From Microbacterium sp. SORGH_AS_0862 (lineage in GTDB: Bacteria; Actinomycetota; Actinomycetes; Actinomycetales; Microbacteriaceae): a stretch of DNA of 64,000 nt. Location of the stretch: positions 3,440,870 through 3,504,869 of the forward strand of contig NZ_JAUTAY010000001.1 of the NCBI RefSeq assembly GCF_030818795.1. Direction: 5' to 3'. Positions 36,331 to 44,813 of this stretch are shown in pieces; position 1 is the first letter of the stretch; each line of letters begins with the position of its first letter. Both the position numbers and the translations under genes were made by a program. The notes under the pieces were generated by a model. That model was not told where the DNA came from. It ran no database searches and saw only the letters and a list, made by a program, of their open reading frames with translations.

Positions 36331-37622
36331 CGTCGAGCCACCTCCTGATCGCCGTAGCCGAGGATGCGGCGACCGATCATCATGAGCTCGTAGTTGACGA
36401 ACCAGATCTGGCGGCCCGCGGAGGTCGGGGCGAACGCGCGCATGAGTTCGACGGCCTTCTCCATGTCAGGTTCCACGACTCCGATCGGGATGCCCGCGTA
36501 CGCGAGTCGTGTCGCGATCTGGTGCGCTTTCTCCCCCGTGACGACGTCCACGTGGTCGAAGGCACTGAGATCGACATCGTAGAGCCAGGAGACGTCGGGG
36601 GTGCCCTCGTCGATAGCCATGAGAACGCGCTCGGGCGCGCCGTCCAGGGCGTCGACGTTGAGCTGGAGGCTGGGCCCGTTCTTGAACATCACGAACTCGA
36701 CCTGTTCACCCGATCGGTCGCGGCGCAGCGGCACGAGCTCGCCTCGGCCATAGGCCGGCGTCATCTTCGCGAAGCCCGCAGCGGCAGCATCGGCCCGGAA
36801 GCTCTCACCCAGAACGTGACGCGCGGTGCTGATCGCGGCCGCAGCATCCACGGCGTAGTGCAGCCCGCGAGCGGGCAGCGTCACGGCGATCGGTCGACCC
36901 TCGAGCGTGATCTCGACATTGCGTCCGGTGACGGACGTGACCTCGCTCTCGGCCGGATGATCAAGAGCACCGACGGTTCCGCTGCGGGTGTCGGCGGCGT
37001 TGTTGAGCCCGTGCGCCGATGCGGCGACGACCTCGCGCGATGCGCCGAAGAACGACACCGGAGACCGCAGCGCCGAGGCGTCGATCTTGCTGAGGTAGGG
37101 ATCGTCGCGGTTGACCACGACACGCACCGAGGCGCGGGTCGCGGCGTCGAGCATCATGTCGGCGACCCGCTCGGTCTCGTAGAAGCGGTAGAGCTGGTCC
37201 ACCTGGACGTTGAGCGCGACGATGACGCGCGGCGACAGGATGTCGGCGAGATCCGCCGCGTACCCCTCGTCCACTTCGAGCACGGCGACGTCGGCCCGGA
37301 CCTTGCCGGTCGGGGTCGCTTCGGCGAGCAGCGCGCTGGTCACACCCTGGGGCAGGTTGGCGCCGGTGGGATTGGTGAACACACGCAGCCCGTGGGCGCG
37401 CAGCACCTCGCTGACCATGTGCGTGGTCGTCGTCTTCCCGTTGGAGCCGAGGACGAACACCACGCCGTAAGGGAACTGCGCCGCGAGGCTGCTCAGCAGC
37501 GTCGGCGCGAGCCGGTTGGCGACGTACCCCGGGAAGGCCGACCCGCCACCACGCAGACGCGTGGCGAAACGGGCGGCCTTGCCTGCGAGCACCGCGGGGA
37601 CATAACGGATGCTGCCGCTCAC
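36327..37622 (-). CDS. murT: MurT-like Mur ligase, lipid II D-Glu alpha-carboxyl ligase, 431 aa
   Basis: ATP-dependent Mur-ligase-type enzyme acting on the D-Glu alpha-carboxyl of lipid II. P-loop GSNGKTTTT (about 59-67), LEVDEGYAADL, and LNVQVDQLYRFYE in the central domain; C-terminal DUF1727 domain with DVSWLYDVD (Asp343) as in MurT. The Cys4 zinc ribbon of staphylococcal and streptococcal MurT is replaced by a Cys-free loop (about residues 190-225). GTG start seven bases after the sigA stop. With pseudo-GatD it may ligate an amino acid instead of ammonia. Confidence 0.9.
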   Translation of the reverse strand: MSGSIRYVPAVLAGKAARFATRLRGGGSAFPGYVANRLAPTLLSSLAAQFPYGVVFVLGSNGKTTTTHMVSEVLRAHGLRVFTNPTGANLPQGVTSALLAEATPTGKVRADVAVLEVDEGYAADLADILSPRVIVALNVQVDQLYRFYETERVADMMLDAATRASVRVVVNRDDPYLSKIDASALRSPVSFFGASREVVAASAHGLNNAADTRSGTVGALDHPAESEVTSVTGRNVEITLEGRPIAVTLPARGLHYAVDAAAAISTARHVLGESFRADAAAAGFAKMTPAYGRGELVPLRRDRSGEQVEFVMFKNGPSLQLNVDALDGAPERVLMAIDEGTPDVSWLYDVDLSAFDHVDVVTGEKAHQIATRLAYAGIPIGVVEPDMEKAVELMRAFAPTSAGRQIWFVNYELMMIGRRILGYGDQEVARR

Positions 37623-37629
37623 GCCCCGA

Positions 37630-38973
37630 TCACTCCAGGTAGTCGCGCAGCGACTGCGAACGGCTGGGGTGCCGCAGCTTCGCCATCGTCTTCGACTCGA
37701 TCTGACGGATCCGCTCGCGGGTCACACCGAACGTGTCGCCGATCTGGTCGAGGGTCTTGGGCTGTCCGTCGCCGAGACCGAAACGCATGCGGATGACACC
37801 CGCTTCGCGCTCGCTGAGCGAGTCCAGCAGAGACTCGAGCTGCCGCTGCAGCATGGTGAAGCCCACCGCATCGGCGGGGACCACCGCCTCGGTGTCCTCG
37901 ATGAGATCACCGAACTCGCTGTCGCCGTCTTCGCCCAGCGGCGTGTGCAGCGAAATCGGCTCACGACCGTACTTCTGCACCTCGATGACCTTCTCGGGGG
38001 TCATGTCGAGCTCACGACTGAGCTCCTCAGGCGTGGGCTCGCGACCCAGGTCCTGGAGCATCTGGCGCTGCACGCGGGCGAGCTTGTTGATGACCTCGAC
38101 CATGTGGACCGGGATACGGATGGTGCGAGCCTGGTCCGCCATCGCGCGCGTGATGGCCTGACGGATCCACCACGTCGCGTAGGTCGAGAACTTGAAGCCC
38201 TTGGTGTAGTCGAACTTCTCGACGGCGCGGATGAGGCCGAGGTTGCCCTCCTGGATGAGATCCAGGAACTGCATGCCGCGTCCGGTGTAGCGCTTCGCGA
38301 GCGAGACGACCAGACGCAGGTTCGCGCCCAGCAGGTGGCTCTTCGCACGCTGTCCGTCGCGAGCGACCCACTGCAGGTCGAGTCCGAGCTGCGTCGACTT
38401 CTCGGCCGTCGACATCTTCGACAGCTTCTCTTCGGCGAACAGGCCCGCCTCGATCCGCATGGCGAGCTCGACCTCTTCGGCCGCGTTCAGCAGCGGGACC
38501 TTACCGATCTGCTTCAGGTAGTCCTTGACGGGATCGGCGGTGGCACCGGTGATCTGCGTCGAATAGACAGGGACGTCGTCCTCGTCACTCGACGAGATGA
38601 CGATCGCACCGGTCGGAAGCGGCTCGCTGAAGGCGGGCTTGGTGTTCTCGCCGTCTTCGTCCTCCGCATCGTCGTCGGACGCCTTGGCGCTCTTCTTGTC
38701 GCCCGCAGTCGGCTGCTCGTCGCCCTCTTCGGCGTCGTCGCTGTCGTCGACCTCGACGTCCACGTCGACGTCGTCCTCGAACTCTTCCTCGTCGTCGGCC
38801 GCGGCCTTCTTCTTGGCAGGCGCCTTCTTGGCAGGTGCCTTCTTGGCCGGAGCCTTCTTCGCGGGCGCCTTCTTGGCCGGCGCCGCGGTCTCGGTCGCCG
38901 TGTCGACGACCTCCTCGTCACCCGGCGTCGCGGTCTTCCGCGAGCGGGATTCGGTCTTCGTGCCAGGAGTCAC
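37630..38973 (-). CDS. sigA: Primary RNA polymerase sigma factor, 447 aa
   Basis: Group 1 sigma-70. The N-terminus has a Lys/Ala/Pro tract of five KAPAK-type units and a long acidic run (about 30-95), then regions 1.2 ([16 protein letters not shown]), 2 ([28 protein letters not shown]), 3, and 4.2 helix-turn-helix ([19 protein letters not shown]). GTG start with AAAGGTGA before it. First gene of sigA-murT-gatD-alrC-alrN. The 200-base upstream region holds a TTGACA on the minus strand at 39031-39036 but no clear -10 partner. Confidence 0.95.
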   Translation of the reverse strand: MTPGTKTESRSRKTATPGDEEVVDTATETAAPAKKAPAKKAPAKKAPAKKAPAKKKAAADDEEEFEDDVDVDVEVDDSDDAEEGDEQPTAGDKKSAKASDDDAEDEDGENTKPAFSEPLPTGAIVISSSDEDDVPVYSTQITGATADPVKDYLKQIGKVPLLNAAEEVELAMRIEAGLFAEEKLSKMSTAEKSTQLGLDLQWVARDGQRAKSHLLGANLRLVVSLAKRYTGRGMQFLDLIQEGNLGLIRAVEKFDYTKGFKFSTYATWWIRQAITRAMADQARTIRIPVHMVEVINKLARVQRQMLQDLGREPTPEELSRELDMTPEKVIEVQKYGREPISLHTPLGEDGDSEFGDLIEDTEAVVPADAVGFTMLQRQLESLLDSLSEREAGVIRMRFGLGDGQPKTLDQIGDTFGVTRERIRQIESKTMAKLRHPSRSQSLRDYLE

Positions 38974-39173
38974 GGTTCACCTTTCACCGACGCGATCACG
39001 CCGGTCGTTCTCGAACACGAGTAAGACCCTTGTCAAGTCCGGAGCGGTAAACTCCTTGATCGACAACGGGCCGGTGCTCTATTGTCTCATACCCCCGACC
39101 GCGGCTTTACACGCGCGGCCTGCTCCTCTTGACAACACCCCCGGTTCCCCCTGCATTCCCCCGGCGCCCGGCG

Positions 39174-40103
39174 TCAGCCGAAACTCGGTCCTCGTTGATC
39201 GTCGTCTGGGGAGCCGTTGGCGAGGAAGCGTTCCAGCTCGGCCGCGATCTCGTCCGCACTGGGCAGATCCGCCTCGTGCAGCAGCGGCGTGGCCAGCGTT
39301 GCACCTGCCATGTAGGCGTCGTAGCGCTCCTCCAGGCCCGTGAGCATGGTCGTGAGCTCGTCGCTCGCCCCCACCTGCTCGCCGACCTTCGACAGGAAGT
39401 CCTCGTTCTGCTCTCGTAGGTCGTCGACCGCGAAGACGAGGCCCGTGGCTGCCGTGATGCTGTCGAGTGCCGTGATGGCGGATGCCGGGTACTCGGTGTC
39501 GCTCAGATAGTGCGGAACCAGCAGCACGAAGCCGGCGACGGAGTGTCCAGCGGCGACGAAGCGATACTCGAGCAGATGACCCACCGTCGCGGGCACCGTC
39601 GTGTGCGGCTTCCAGACCGAGTGCGCCTCGGTGAGCGCGGCACGGTTGCCCGAGACCGTCGTTCCCAAGGGGCGCGTGTGCGGCACCGGCATGCCGATCG
39701 CGTGCACCCACGTGACCGATGAGACGGCGAACGCCGTCGCCGCGCCCACGACGGCGTTGACGAACGCCTCCCACGCGAAGTCGGGCTCGTAGCCGGCAAG
39801 AAGCAGGAAGGGGCGCGAAAGGGCGTCGTAGGCCAGCGAGAGTTCGAGACGCGCGGGACGGTAGTCGGTGAGGTGGTCGGCGTCGAAGGTGATCTGCGGC
39901 CTGCGCGCACGGTAGTCCAGCAGGACGTCGTTCTCGAAGCGCAGCAGCACGGCGGGACTCGCCTCGTCGCGCAGATACGCGATCGACTGCGACACGGCGG
40001 AACCCGCATCCGTGAATCCCGTGAGCAGGATCACGAGCGGCAACCCGGTGGGCACCGCGGGCGCGTCATCGACGCTCACGTACAGCGGCGGGGTCCAGGA
40101 CAT
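39174..40103 (-). CDS. PAC2 family (proteasome-assembly-chaperone-like) protein, 309 aa
   Basis: Soluble PAC2-fold protein: LVILLTGFTDAGSAVSQ at the N-terminus, WVHAIGMPVPHTRPLG in the middle, and FVLLVPHYLSDTEYP. Actinobacteria carry it widely; the role is unknown, as these bacteria may lack a proteasome. Divergent from pepA by 81 bases. Confidence 0.88.
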   Translation of the reverse strand: MSWTPPLYVSVDDAPAVPTGLPLVILLTGFTDAGSAVSQSIAYLRDEASPAVLLRFENDVLLDYRARRPQITFDADHLTDYRPARLELSLAYDALSRPFLLLAGYEPDFAWEAFVNAVVGAATAFAVSSVTWVHAIGMPVPHTRPLGTTVSGNRAALTEAHSVWKPHTTVPATVGHLLEYRFVAAGHSVAGFVLLVPHYLSDTEYPASAITALDSITAATGLVFAVDDLREQNEDFLSKVGEQVGASDELTTMLTGLEERYDAYMAGATLATPLLHEADLPSADEIAAELERFLANGSPDDDQRGPSFG

Positions 40104-40184
40104 TACTCCATGGTACGAGTCTGCGAAGACGCGACGGACGCGCTGGGCCGTCTCTACTCGCGTCGGCGTCCTTAGGATGGAGTC

Positions 40185-41654
40185 ATGCCGTTCCCGGATC
40201 TGCACTTCACCTCGGCCCCTCTCACCGACAGCACCGCGGACGCGCTGCTGCTGGCGCTGCCTCCGCTCGACGATGCGTTCTACGAGGACGGACTCGGGCA
40301 AGCGATGCGCGACACGCTGGATGCGGTGGGCTTCACCGGCGCCGCAGGTGCCGTGCAGCGCGTGGTCCTCCCCGGAGTGGCAGGGCTTCCCTCCATCCCG
40401 GTCGCCGTCGTCGGCACCGGTGCCTCCCCCGACCGCGGGGCGCTGCGGTTCGCGGCGGGCGCGGGCGTGCGGACGCTCGCCGGCTTCACCTCGCTCTCGC
40501 TCGCCGCCCCGTCGGTGACCGGCGGAGCACGCGAACTCGCGGAAGGTGCGGGTCTCGGTGGATATCGCTTCGCGGGCTACAAGAGCTCGACGGGAAAGAC
40601 CCGCGCCGAGTCGGTGACCGTGCACGCCGACGGTTCCGAGGCAGACCTGGCCGCCGCGCGGGCGACCGCATCCGCCGCCGCCGTGGTTAAGGACCTCGTG
40701 TCGACCCCCGCCGAGTGGCTCGGTCCGGCGGATCTGGCGGATCAGGCCATCGAGCTGGTGGCAGACCTCCCGATCACCGTCGAGGTCTACGACGAGGTGC
40801 GCCTGCGCGAGGAGGGCTTCGGCGGGATCCTCGGCGTCGGGCAGGGCTCCGACCGTCCGCCGCGACTCGTCCGCCTCGATTACTCCCCCGCCGATCCCAA
40901 GCGGCACATCGCGCTCGTCGGCAAGGGCATCACGTTCGACACCGGCGGCCTCTCGCTCAAGCCCGCAGCATCCATGGTCGGCATGAAGTACGACATGTGC
41001 GGTGCCGCGACCGTCCTCGCCGTCGTCCGCGCAGCGGCTCAGCTCGCCGCAGACACCCGCGTGACGGCGTGGCTCTGCATCGCCGACAACATGCCGTCCG
41101 GCCGCGCGACCCGCCCGGGCGACGTCCTGCGCATGGCGGACGGGACAACGGTCGAAGTGCTGAACACGGATGCGGAGGGCCGCCTCGTCCTGGGCGACGG
41201 CCTCGTCGCGGCCAGCCGCGAGAACCCCGATCTGATCGTCGACGTCGCCACCCTGACAGGCGCCATCACCGTCGCGCTCGGCACCCGCCTCACCGGCGTC
41301 ATGGGTTCCGACGACGCGGTCGCCGAGTACCTCGCGTCCGCCGATCGGGTCTCCGAGCTCTCGTGGCGCCTGCCCCTCCCGGCGCACATGGAGGAGGAGC
41401 TCGATTCCCCGATCGCCGACATGGTCAACGCCAAGATCGGCGACCCGGCGGCGGGTTCGCTGTTCGCCGGATTGTTCCTGCAGCGGTTCGTCGGGCGCAT
41501 CGACGGTCCCGATTCGCCGCGCATCCCGTGGGTGCACCTCGACATCGCGGGCGTCGGGATGAACAAGGGCGCGGGCTACGGCTTCACCGACAAGGGCCCC
41601 ACCGCAGCCACCGTTCGCAGCCTCATCGACCTCGTCACCGGACCCTCGCGGTGA
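40185..41654 (+). CDS. pepA: Leucyl aminopeptidase (M17), 489 aa
   Basis: Cytosolic dinuclear-metal aminopeptidase. The N-terminal M17 domain is followed by the catalytic core with GKGITFDTGGLSLKP (metal Lys and Asp) and NTDAEGRLVLGD (metal Asp/Glu and catalytic Arg). Length is normal. The stop overlaps the lpd GTG start by four bases, so pepA, lpd and sucB form one unit. Confidence 0.94.
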   Translation: MPFPDLHFTSAPLTDSTADALLLALPPLDDAFYEDGLGQAMRDTLDAVGFTGAAGAVQRVVLPGVAGLPSIPVAVVGTGASPDRGALRFAAGAGVRTLAGFTSLSLAAPSVTGGARELAEGAGLGGYRFAGYKSSTGKTRAESVTVHADGSEADLAAARATASAAAVVKDLVSTPAEWLGPADLADQAIELVADLPITVEVYDEVRLREEGFGGILGVGQGSDRPPRLVRLDYSPADPKRHIALVGKGITFDTGGLSLKPAASMVGMKYDMCGAATVLAVVRAAAQLAADTRVTAWLCIADNMPSGRATRPGDVLRMADGTTVEVLNTDAEGRLVLGDGLVAASRENPDLIVDVATLTGAITVALGTRLTGVMGSDDAVAEYLASADRVSELSWRLPLPAHMEEELDSPIADMVNAKIGDPAAGSLFAGLFLQRFVGRIDGPDSPRIPWVHLDIAGVGMNKGAGYGFTDKGPTAATVRSLIDLVTGPSR

Positions 41655-43021
41655 CCGCCCGCAGCACCGACGTCGCCATCATCGGCGGCGGCAGCGGAGG
41701 CTATGCGGCCGCTCTGCGCGCCGCGGAGCTGGGCAAGAAGGTCGTCGTCATCGAAGCGGACAAGGTCGGCGGCACGTGCCTGCACCGAGGATGCGTGCCC
41801 ACGAAGGCGCTCCTGCACGTCGGGGAGACGGCGGACGCGGTCCGCGAAGGACCCTCGTTGGGCGTGAAGGCGACCCTCGATGCGATCGATGTGCCCGCGA
41901 TGCACGCATTCCGCAGCGATCTGGTCGCGAAGAAGTACAAGGGCCTGCAGGGACTGCTGGCGGCGCGTGGGGTGGAGATCGTGCCCGGCCGCGGCCGGAT
42001 CGCCTCCCCCGGTGTCGTCGAGGTAGGGGGCGAGAAGATCGCAGCCACCGACATCATCGTCGCCACCGGCGCTCGCACCCGCACCCTCGGGATCGAGCTC
42101 GGCGGCCGCATCCTCTCCAGTGAGACGGCCCTCGAGCTCGATGAGGTTCCGTCGCAGGCGATCGTGCTGGGCGGAGGCGTCATCGGCGTGGAGTTCGCCA
42201 GCCTGTGGCGCTCCCTCGGCGCCGAGGTCACGGTCGTCGAGGCTGCCGACAGCCTCGTCCCCGCGGAGGATGAGATCCTGCGCCAGCAGCTCGCCCGCGC
42301 GTTCCGCCGTCGCGGCATCCAGACCCGGCTCGGGTCGCCCTTCGCCGCCGTCACGCAGGATGCGCAGCACGTGCACGTGGAGCTGGCGGACGGAAGCGTT
42401 CTGACCGGCGATTACCTGCTGGTGGCGGTGGGGCGTGAACCCGCCGCCGACGGGATCGGACTCGAGGAGGTCGGGGTCGTTCTCGATCGCGGCTTCGTCG
42501 TCGTCGACGAGCGGCTGCGTACTGCCGTCCCCGGAATCTGGGCCGTCGGCGACATCGTGGCGGGCCCGCAGCTCGCTCACCGCGGGTTCCAGCACGGCAT
42601 CGCCGTGGCCGAGAGGATCGCGGGCCAGGAGCCGACGGTCGTCTCGGACGAGCTCGTGCCGCGCGTGGTCTACAGCTCGCCCGAACTCGCGTCGGTCGGC
42701 ATCACGCGCCAGGCGGCCGAGGAGCGTTACGGCGCCGACGGCATCCGCGTCGTCGACTACAACCTGGCGGGCAACGCACGCACCGAGATCCTGGGCGGCG
42801 GCGGTGTCGCGCGGGTGATCCGGCGCGTCGACGGCCCCGTGGTGGGCGTCCATCTCGCGGGTCCGCGCGTGGGCGAGCTGATCACCGAGGCGCAGCTGGT
42901 GATCGGCTGGGATGCACACCCCGAGGATGTCGTCCCGTTCATCCACGCGCACCCCACTCAGAGCGAGGCGCTGTCCGAAGCGTTCCTGGCTCTGGCAGGC
43001 AAGCCCCTGCACACGCTATGA
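41651..43021 (+). CDS. lpd: Dihydrolipoyl dehydrogenase (E3), 456 aa
   Basis: FAD flavoprotein that reoxidises dihydrolipoamide of 2-oxoacid dehydrogenases. The FAD motif GGGSGGYAAAL, redox disulfide GGTCLHRGCVPTK, NAD motif LGGGVIGVEFAS and C-terminal HAHPTQSEALSE (His-Glu base) are all present. GTG start overlaps pepA. sucB follows after 55 bases. Confidence 0.95.
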   Translation: MTARSTDVAIIGGGSGGYAAALRAAELGKKVVVIEADKVGGTCLHRGCVPTKALLHVGETADAVREGPSLGVKATLDAIDVPAMHAFRSDLVAKKYKGLQGLLAARGVEIVPGRGRIASPGVVEVGGEKIAATDIIVATGARTRTLGIELGGRILSSETALELDEVPSQAIVLGGGVIGVEFASLWRSLGAEVTVVEAADSLVPAEDEILRQQLARAFRRRGIQTRLGSPFAAVTQDAQHVHVELADGSVLTGDYLLVAVGREPAADGIGLEEVGVVLDRGFVVVDERLRTAVPGIWAVGDIVAGPQLAHRGFQHGIAVAERIAGQEPTVVSDELVPRVVYSSPELASVGITRQAAEERYGADGIRVVDYNLAGNARTEILGGGGVARVIRRVDGPVVGVHLAGPRVGELITEAQLVIGWDAHPEDVVPFIHAHPTQSEALSEAFLALAGKPLHTL

Positions 43022-43076
43022 GGCTTCGGCTTCACTAAGCTAGACACCGATATCGCAGTTCGAAGGAGCAAATCCC

Positions 43077-44801
43077 ATGAGCACTTCCGTTGTCCTCCCC
43101 GCTCTCGGCGAGAGCGTCACCGAGGGAACGGTCACCCGCTGGCTCAAGAATGTGGGTGACACGGTGGAGGCGGACGAGGGTCTGCTCGAGATCTCCACCG
43201 ACAAGGTCGACACCGAGATCCCCTCGCCGGTCAGCGGCGTCATCGAAGAGATCTTCTTCCAGGAGGACGACACCGTCGAGGTGGGCGCCGTCCTCGCCAA
43301 GATCGGCGACGGTTCCGCCGCGGCAGCGCCCGCCGCCGAGCCCGAGGTGGCCGCCGCTCCCGAGCCCGCCGCCGAGGCTGCTCCGGCCGCCGCGCCGGCA
43401 CCTGCCGCGGAGGAGGCCGCCCCCTCGGCCGCTCCCGCCGCATCCGGCGGCCGTGACGTCGTTCTGCCCGAGCTCGGCGAGAGCGTCACCGAGGGCACCG
43501 TCACCCGCTGGCTCAAGGCCGTGGGCGACGAGGTCGCCGTGGACGAGCCGCTGCTCGAGATCTCCACCGACAAGGTCGACACCGAGATCCCCGCGCCGTT
43601 CGCCGGCACGCTGCAGGCCATCCTCGTCCAGGAGGACGAGACGGTCGCGGTCGGAAGCCCGCTCGCCCGCATCGGCGACGGCGCTGCTCCGGCCGCCGAG
43701 GCCGCTCCCGAGGCTCCGTCCACGGAGAAGCCCGTCGACGTCGAAGAGGCTGAGGCCGAGGCCCCCGCGACACCCGCCCCCGCTGCCGCACCGGCTCCGG
43801 CCGCACCGGCTCCGGCCGCTGCCTCGGCGCCCGCCCCTGCCCCGGCCGCTGCTCCGGCACCCGCAGCCGAGTCCTCGGGCGACGAGGGCTCCGGCTACGT
43901 GACGCCGCTGGTGCGCCGCCTCGCCGCTCAGCAGGGCGTCGACCTCTCGACCGTCACCGGCTCGGGCGTCGGCGGCCGCATCCGCAAGGAGGACGTGCTC
44001 AAGGCGGCCGAGGCTGCTTCCGCTCCCGTCGCGGCATCCGCACCCGCGACCCCGGCTGCGACCAAGGCTCCCGTCGAGGTCTCCGAGCTCCGCGGCACGA
44101 CGCAGCCCATGTCGCGTCTGCGCAAGGTGCTCGCCAAGCGCGCCGTCGAGTCGATGCAGGCCACTGCGCAGCTCACGACCGTGGTCGAGGTCGACGTGAC
44201 GAAGGTCGCGCTGTTCCGCGACGGCGTGAAGAACGAGTTCCAGCAGAGGACGGGTGACAAGCTCTCCTTCCTGCCCTTCTTCGTCCTGGCAGCCGCCGAG
44301 GCGCTGAAGACGTACCCCGTCATCAACGCGACCGTCGACGGCGAGCAGATCGTCTACCCGTCGAGCGAGAACATCTCGATCGCGGTCGACACGGAGCGCG
44401 GTCTGCTCACGCCGGTCGTGCGCGAGGCGGGCGACAAGAACCTCGCCCAGATCGCTCACGACATCGCTGACCTCGCGGCCCGCACGCGCGACAACAAGCT
44501 GAAGCCCGACGAGCTCGCCGGCGGCACGTTCACGGTGACGAACACGGGCTCCCGCGGCGCGCTGTTCGACACCCCGGTCGTGTTCCTGCCGCAGTCCGCC
44601 ATCCTCGGCACGGGGACCGTCGTCAAGCGCCCCGGCGTCGTGACGGTCGACGGCAAGGACGCGTTCTCGGTCCGCTCCTACGTGTACCTGGCGCTCTCGT
44701 ACGACCACCGGATCATCGACGGCGCGGACGCGGCACGCTTCCTCTCGGCGATGAAGACGCGCCTCGAGACGGCCGACTTCGCCGGAGACCTCGGGATCTG
44801 A
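43077..44801 (+). CDS. sucB: Dihydrolipoyl acyltransferase (E2) of 2-oxoglutarate dehydrogenase, 574 aa
   Basis: E2 core with two lipoyl domains (about 1-78 and 125-200), each with the lipoyl-lysine motif [12 protein letters not shown], joined by Ala/Pro-rich linkers. Then come the peripheral-subunit-binding domain ([17 protein letters not shown]) and the catalytic domain with SYDHRIIDG (His). Succinyl- and acetyl-transferase members are hard to separate; the order after lpd favours SucB-type. GAAGGAG ribosome site. A perfect 13-bp stem just after the stop may terminate it. Confidence 0.92.
   Translation: MSTSVVLPALGESVTEGTVTRWLKNVGDTVEADEGLLEISTDKVDTEIPSPVSGVIEEIFFQEDDTVEVGAVLAKIGDGSAAAAPAAEPEVAAAPEPAAEAAPAAAPAPAAEEAAPSAAPAASGGRDVVLPELGESVTEGTVTRWLKAVGDEVAVDEPLLEISTDKVDTEIPAPFAGTLQAILVQEDETVAVGSPLARIGDGAAPAAEAAPEAPSTEKPVDVEEAEAEAPATPAPAAAPAPAAPAPAAASAPAPAPAAAPAPAAESSGDEGSGYVTPLVRRLAAQQGVDLSTVTGSGVGGRIRKEDVLKAAEAASAPVAASAPATPAATKAPVEVSELRGTTQPMSRLRKVLAKRAVESMQATAQLTTVVEVDVTKVALFRDGVKNEFQQRTGDKLSFLPFFVLAAAEALKTYPVINATVDGEQIVYPSSENISIAVDTERGLLTPVVREAGDKNLAQIAHDIADLAARTRDNKLKPDELAGGTFTVTNTGSRGALFDTPVVFLPQSAILGTGTVVKRPGVVTVDGKDAFSVRSYVYLALSYDHRIIDGADAARFLSAMKTRLETADFAGDLGI
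43104..43592 (+). repeat. Internal DNA repeat encoding the two lipoyl domains
   Basis: Segments 43104-43223 and 43473-43592, 369 bases apart, are highly similar, with long identical runs such as CTCGGCGAGAGCGTCACCGA and the lipoyl-Lys region. The similarity is higher than protein conservation alone would require and suggests gene conversion or recent duplication. Confidence 0.7.
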
Positions 44802-44813
44802 CCCTTCCCGCAC

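Noticed and set aside
38800..38900. CRISPR-like short repeats
   Set aside because: The repeats are contiguous codons for KAPAK units in sigA, without spacers.
39129..39160. Plus-strand TTGACA-like promoter
   Set aside because: A TTGACA is present with a TGCATT 17 bases later, but no plus-strand gene follows before pepA, which has its own gap at 40104-40184.
43035..44813. 592-codon minus-strand frame opposite sucB
   Set aside because: Low-complexity Gly/Arg/Ser translation antisense to the Ala/Pro-rich linkers; sucB is certain.
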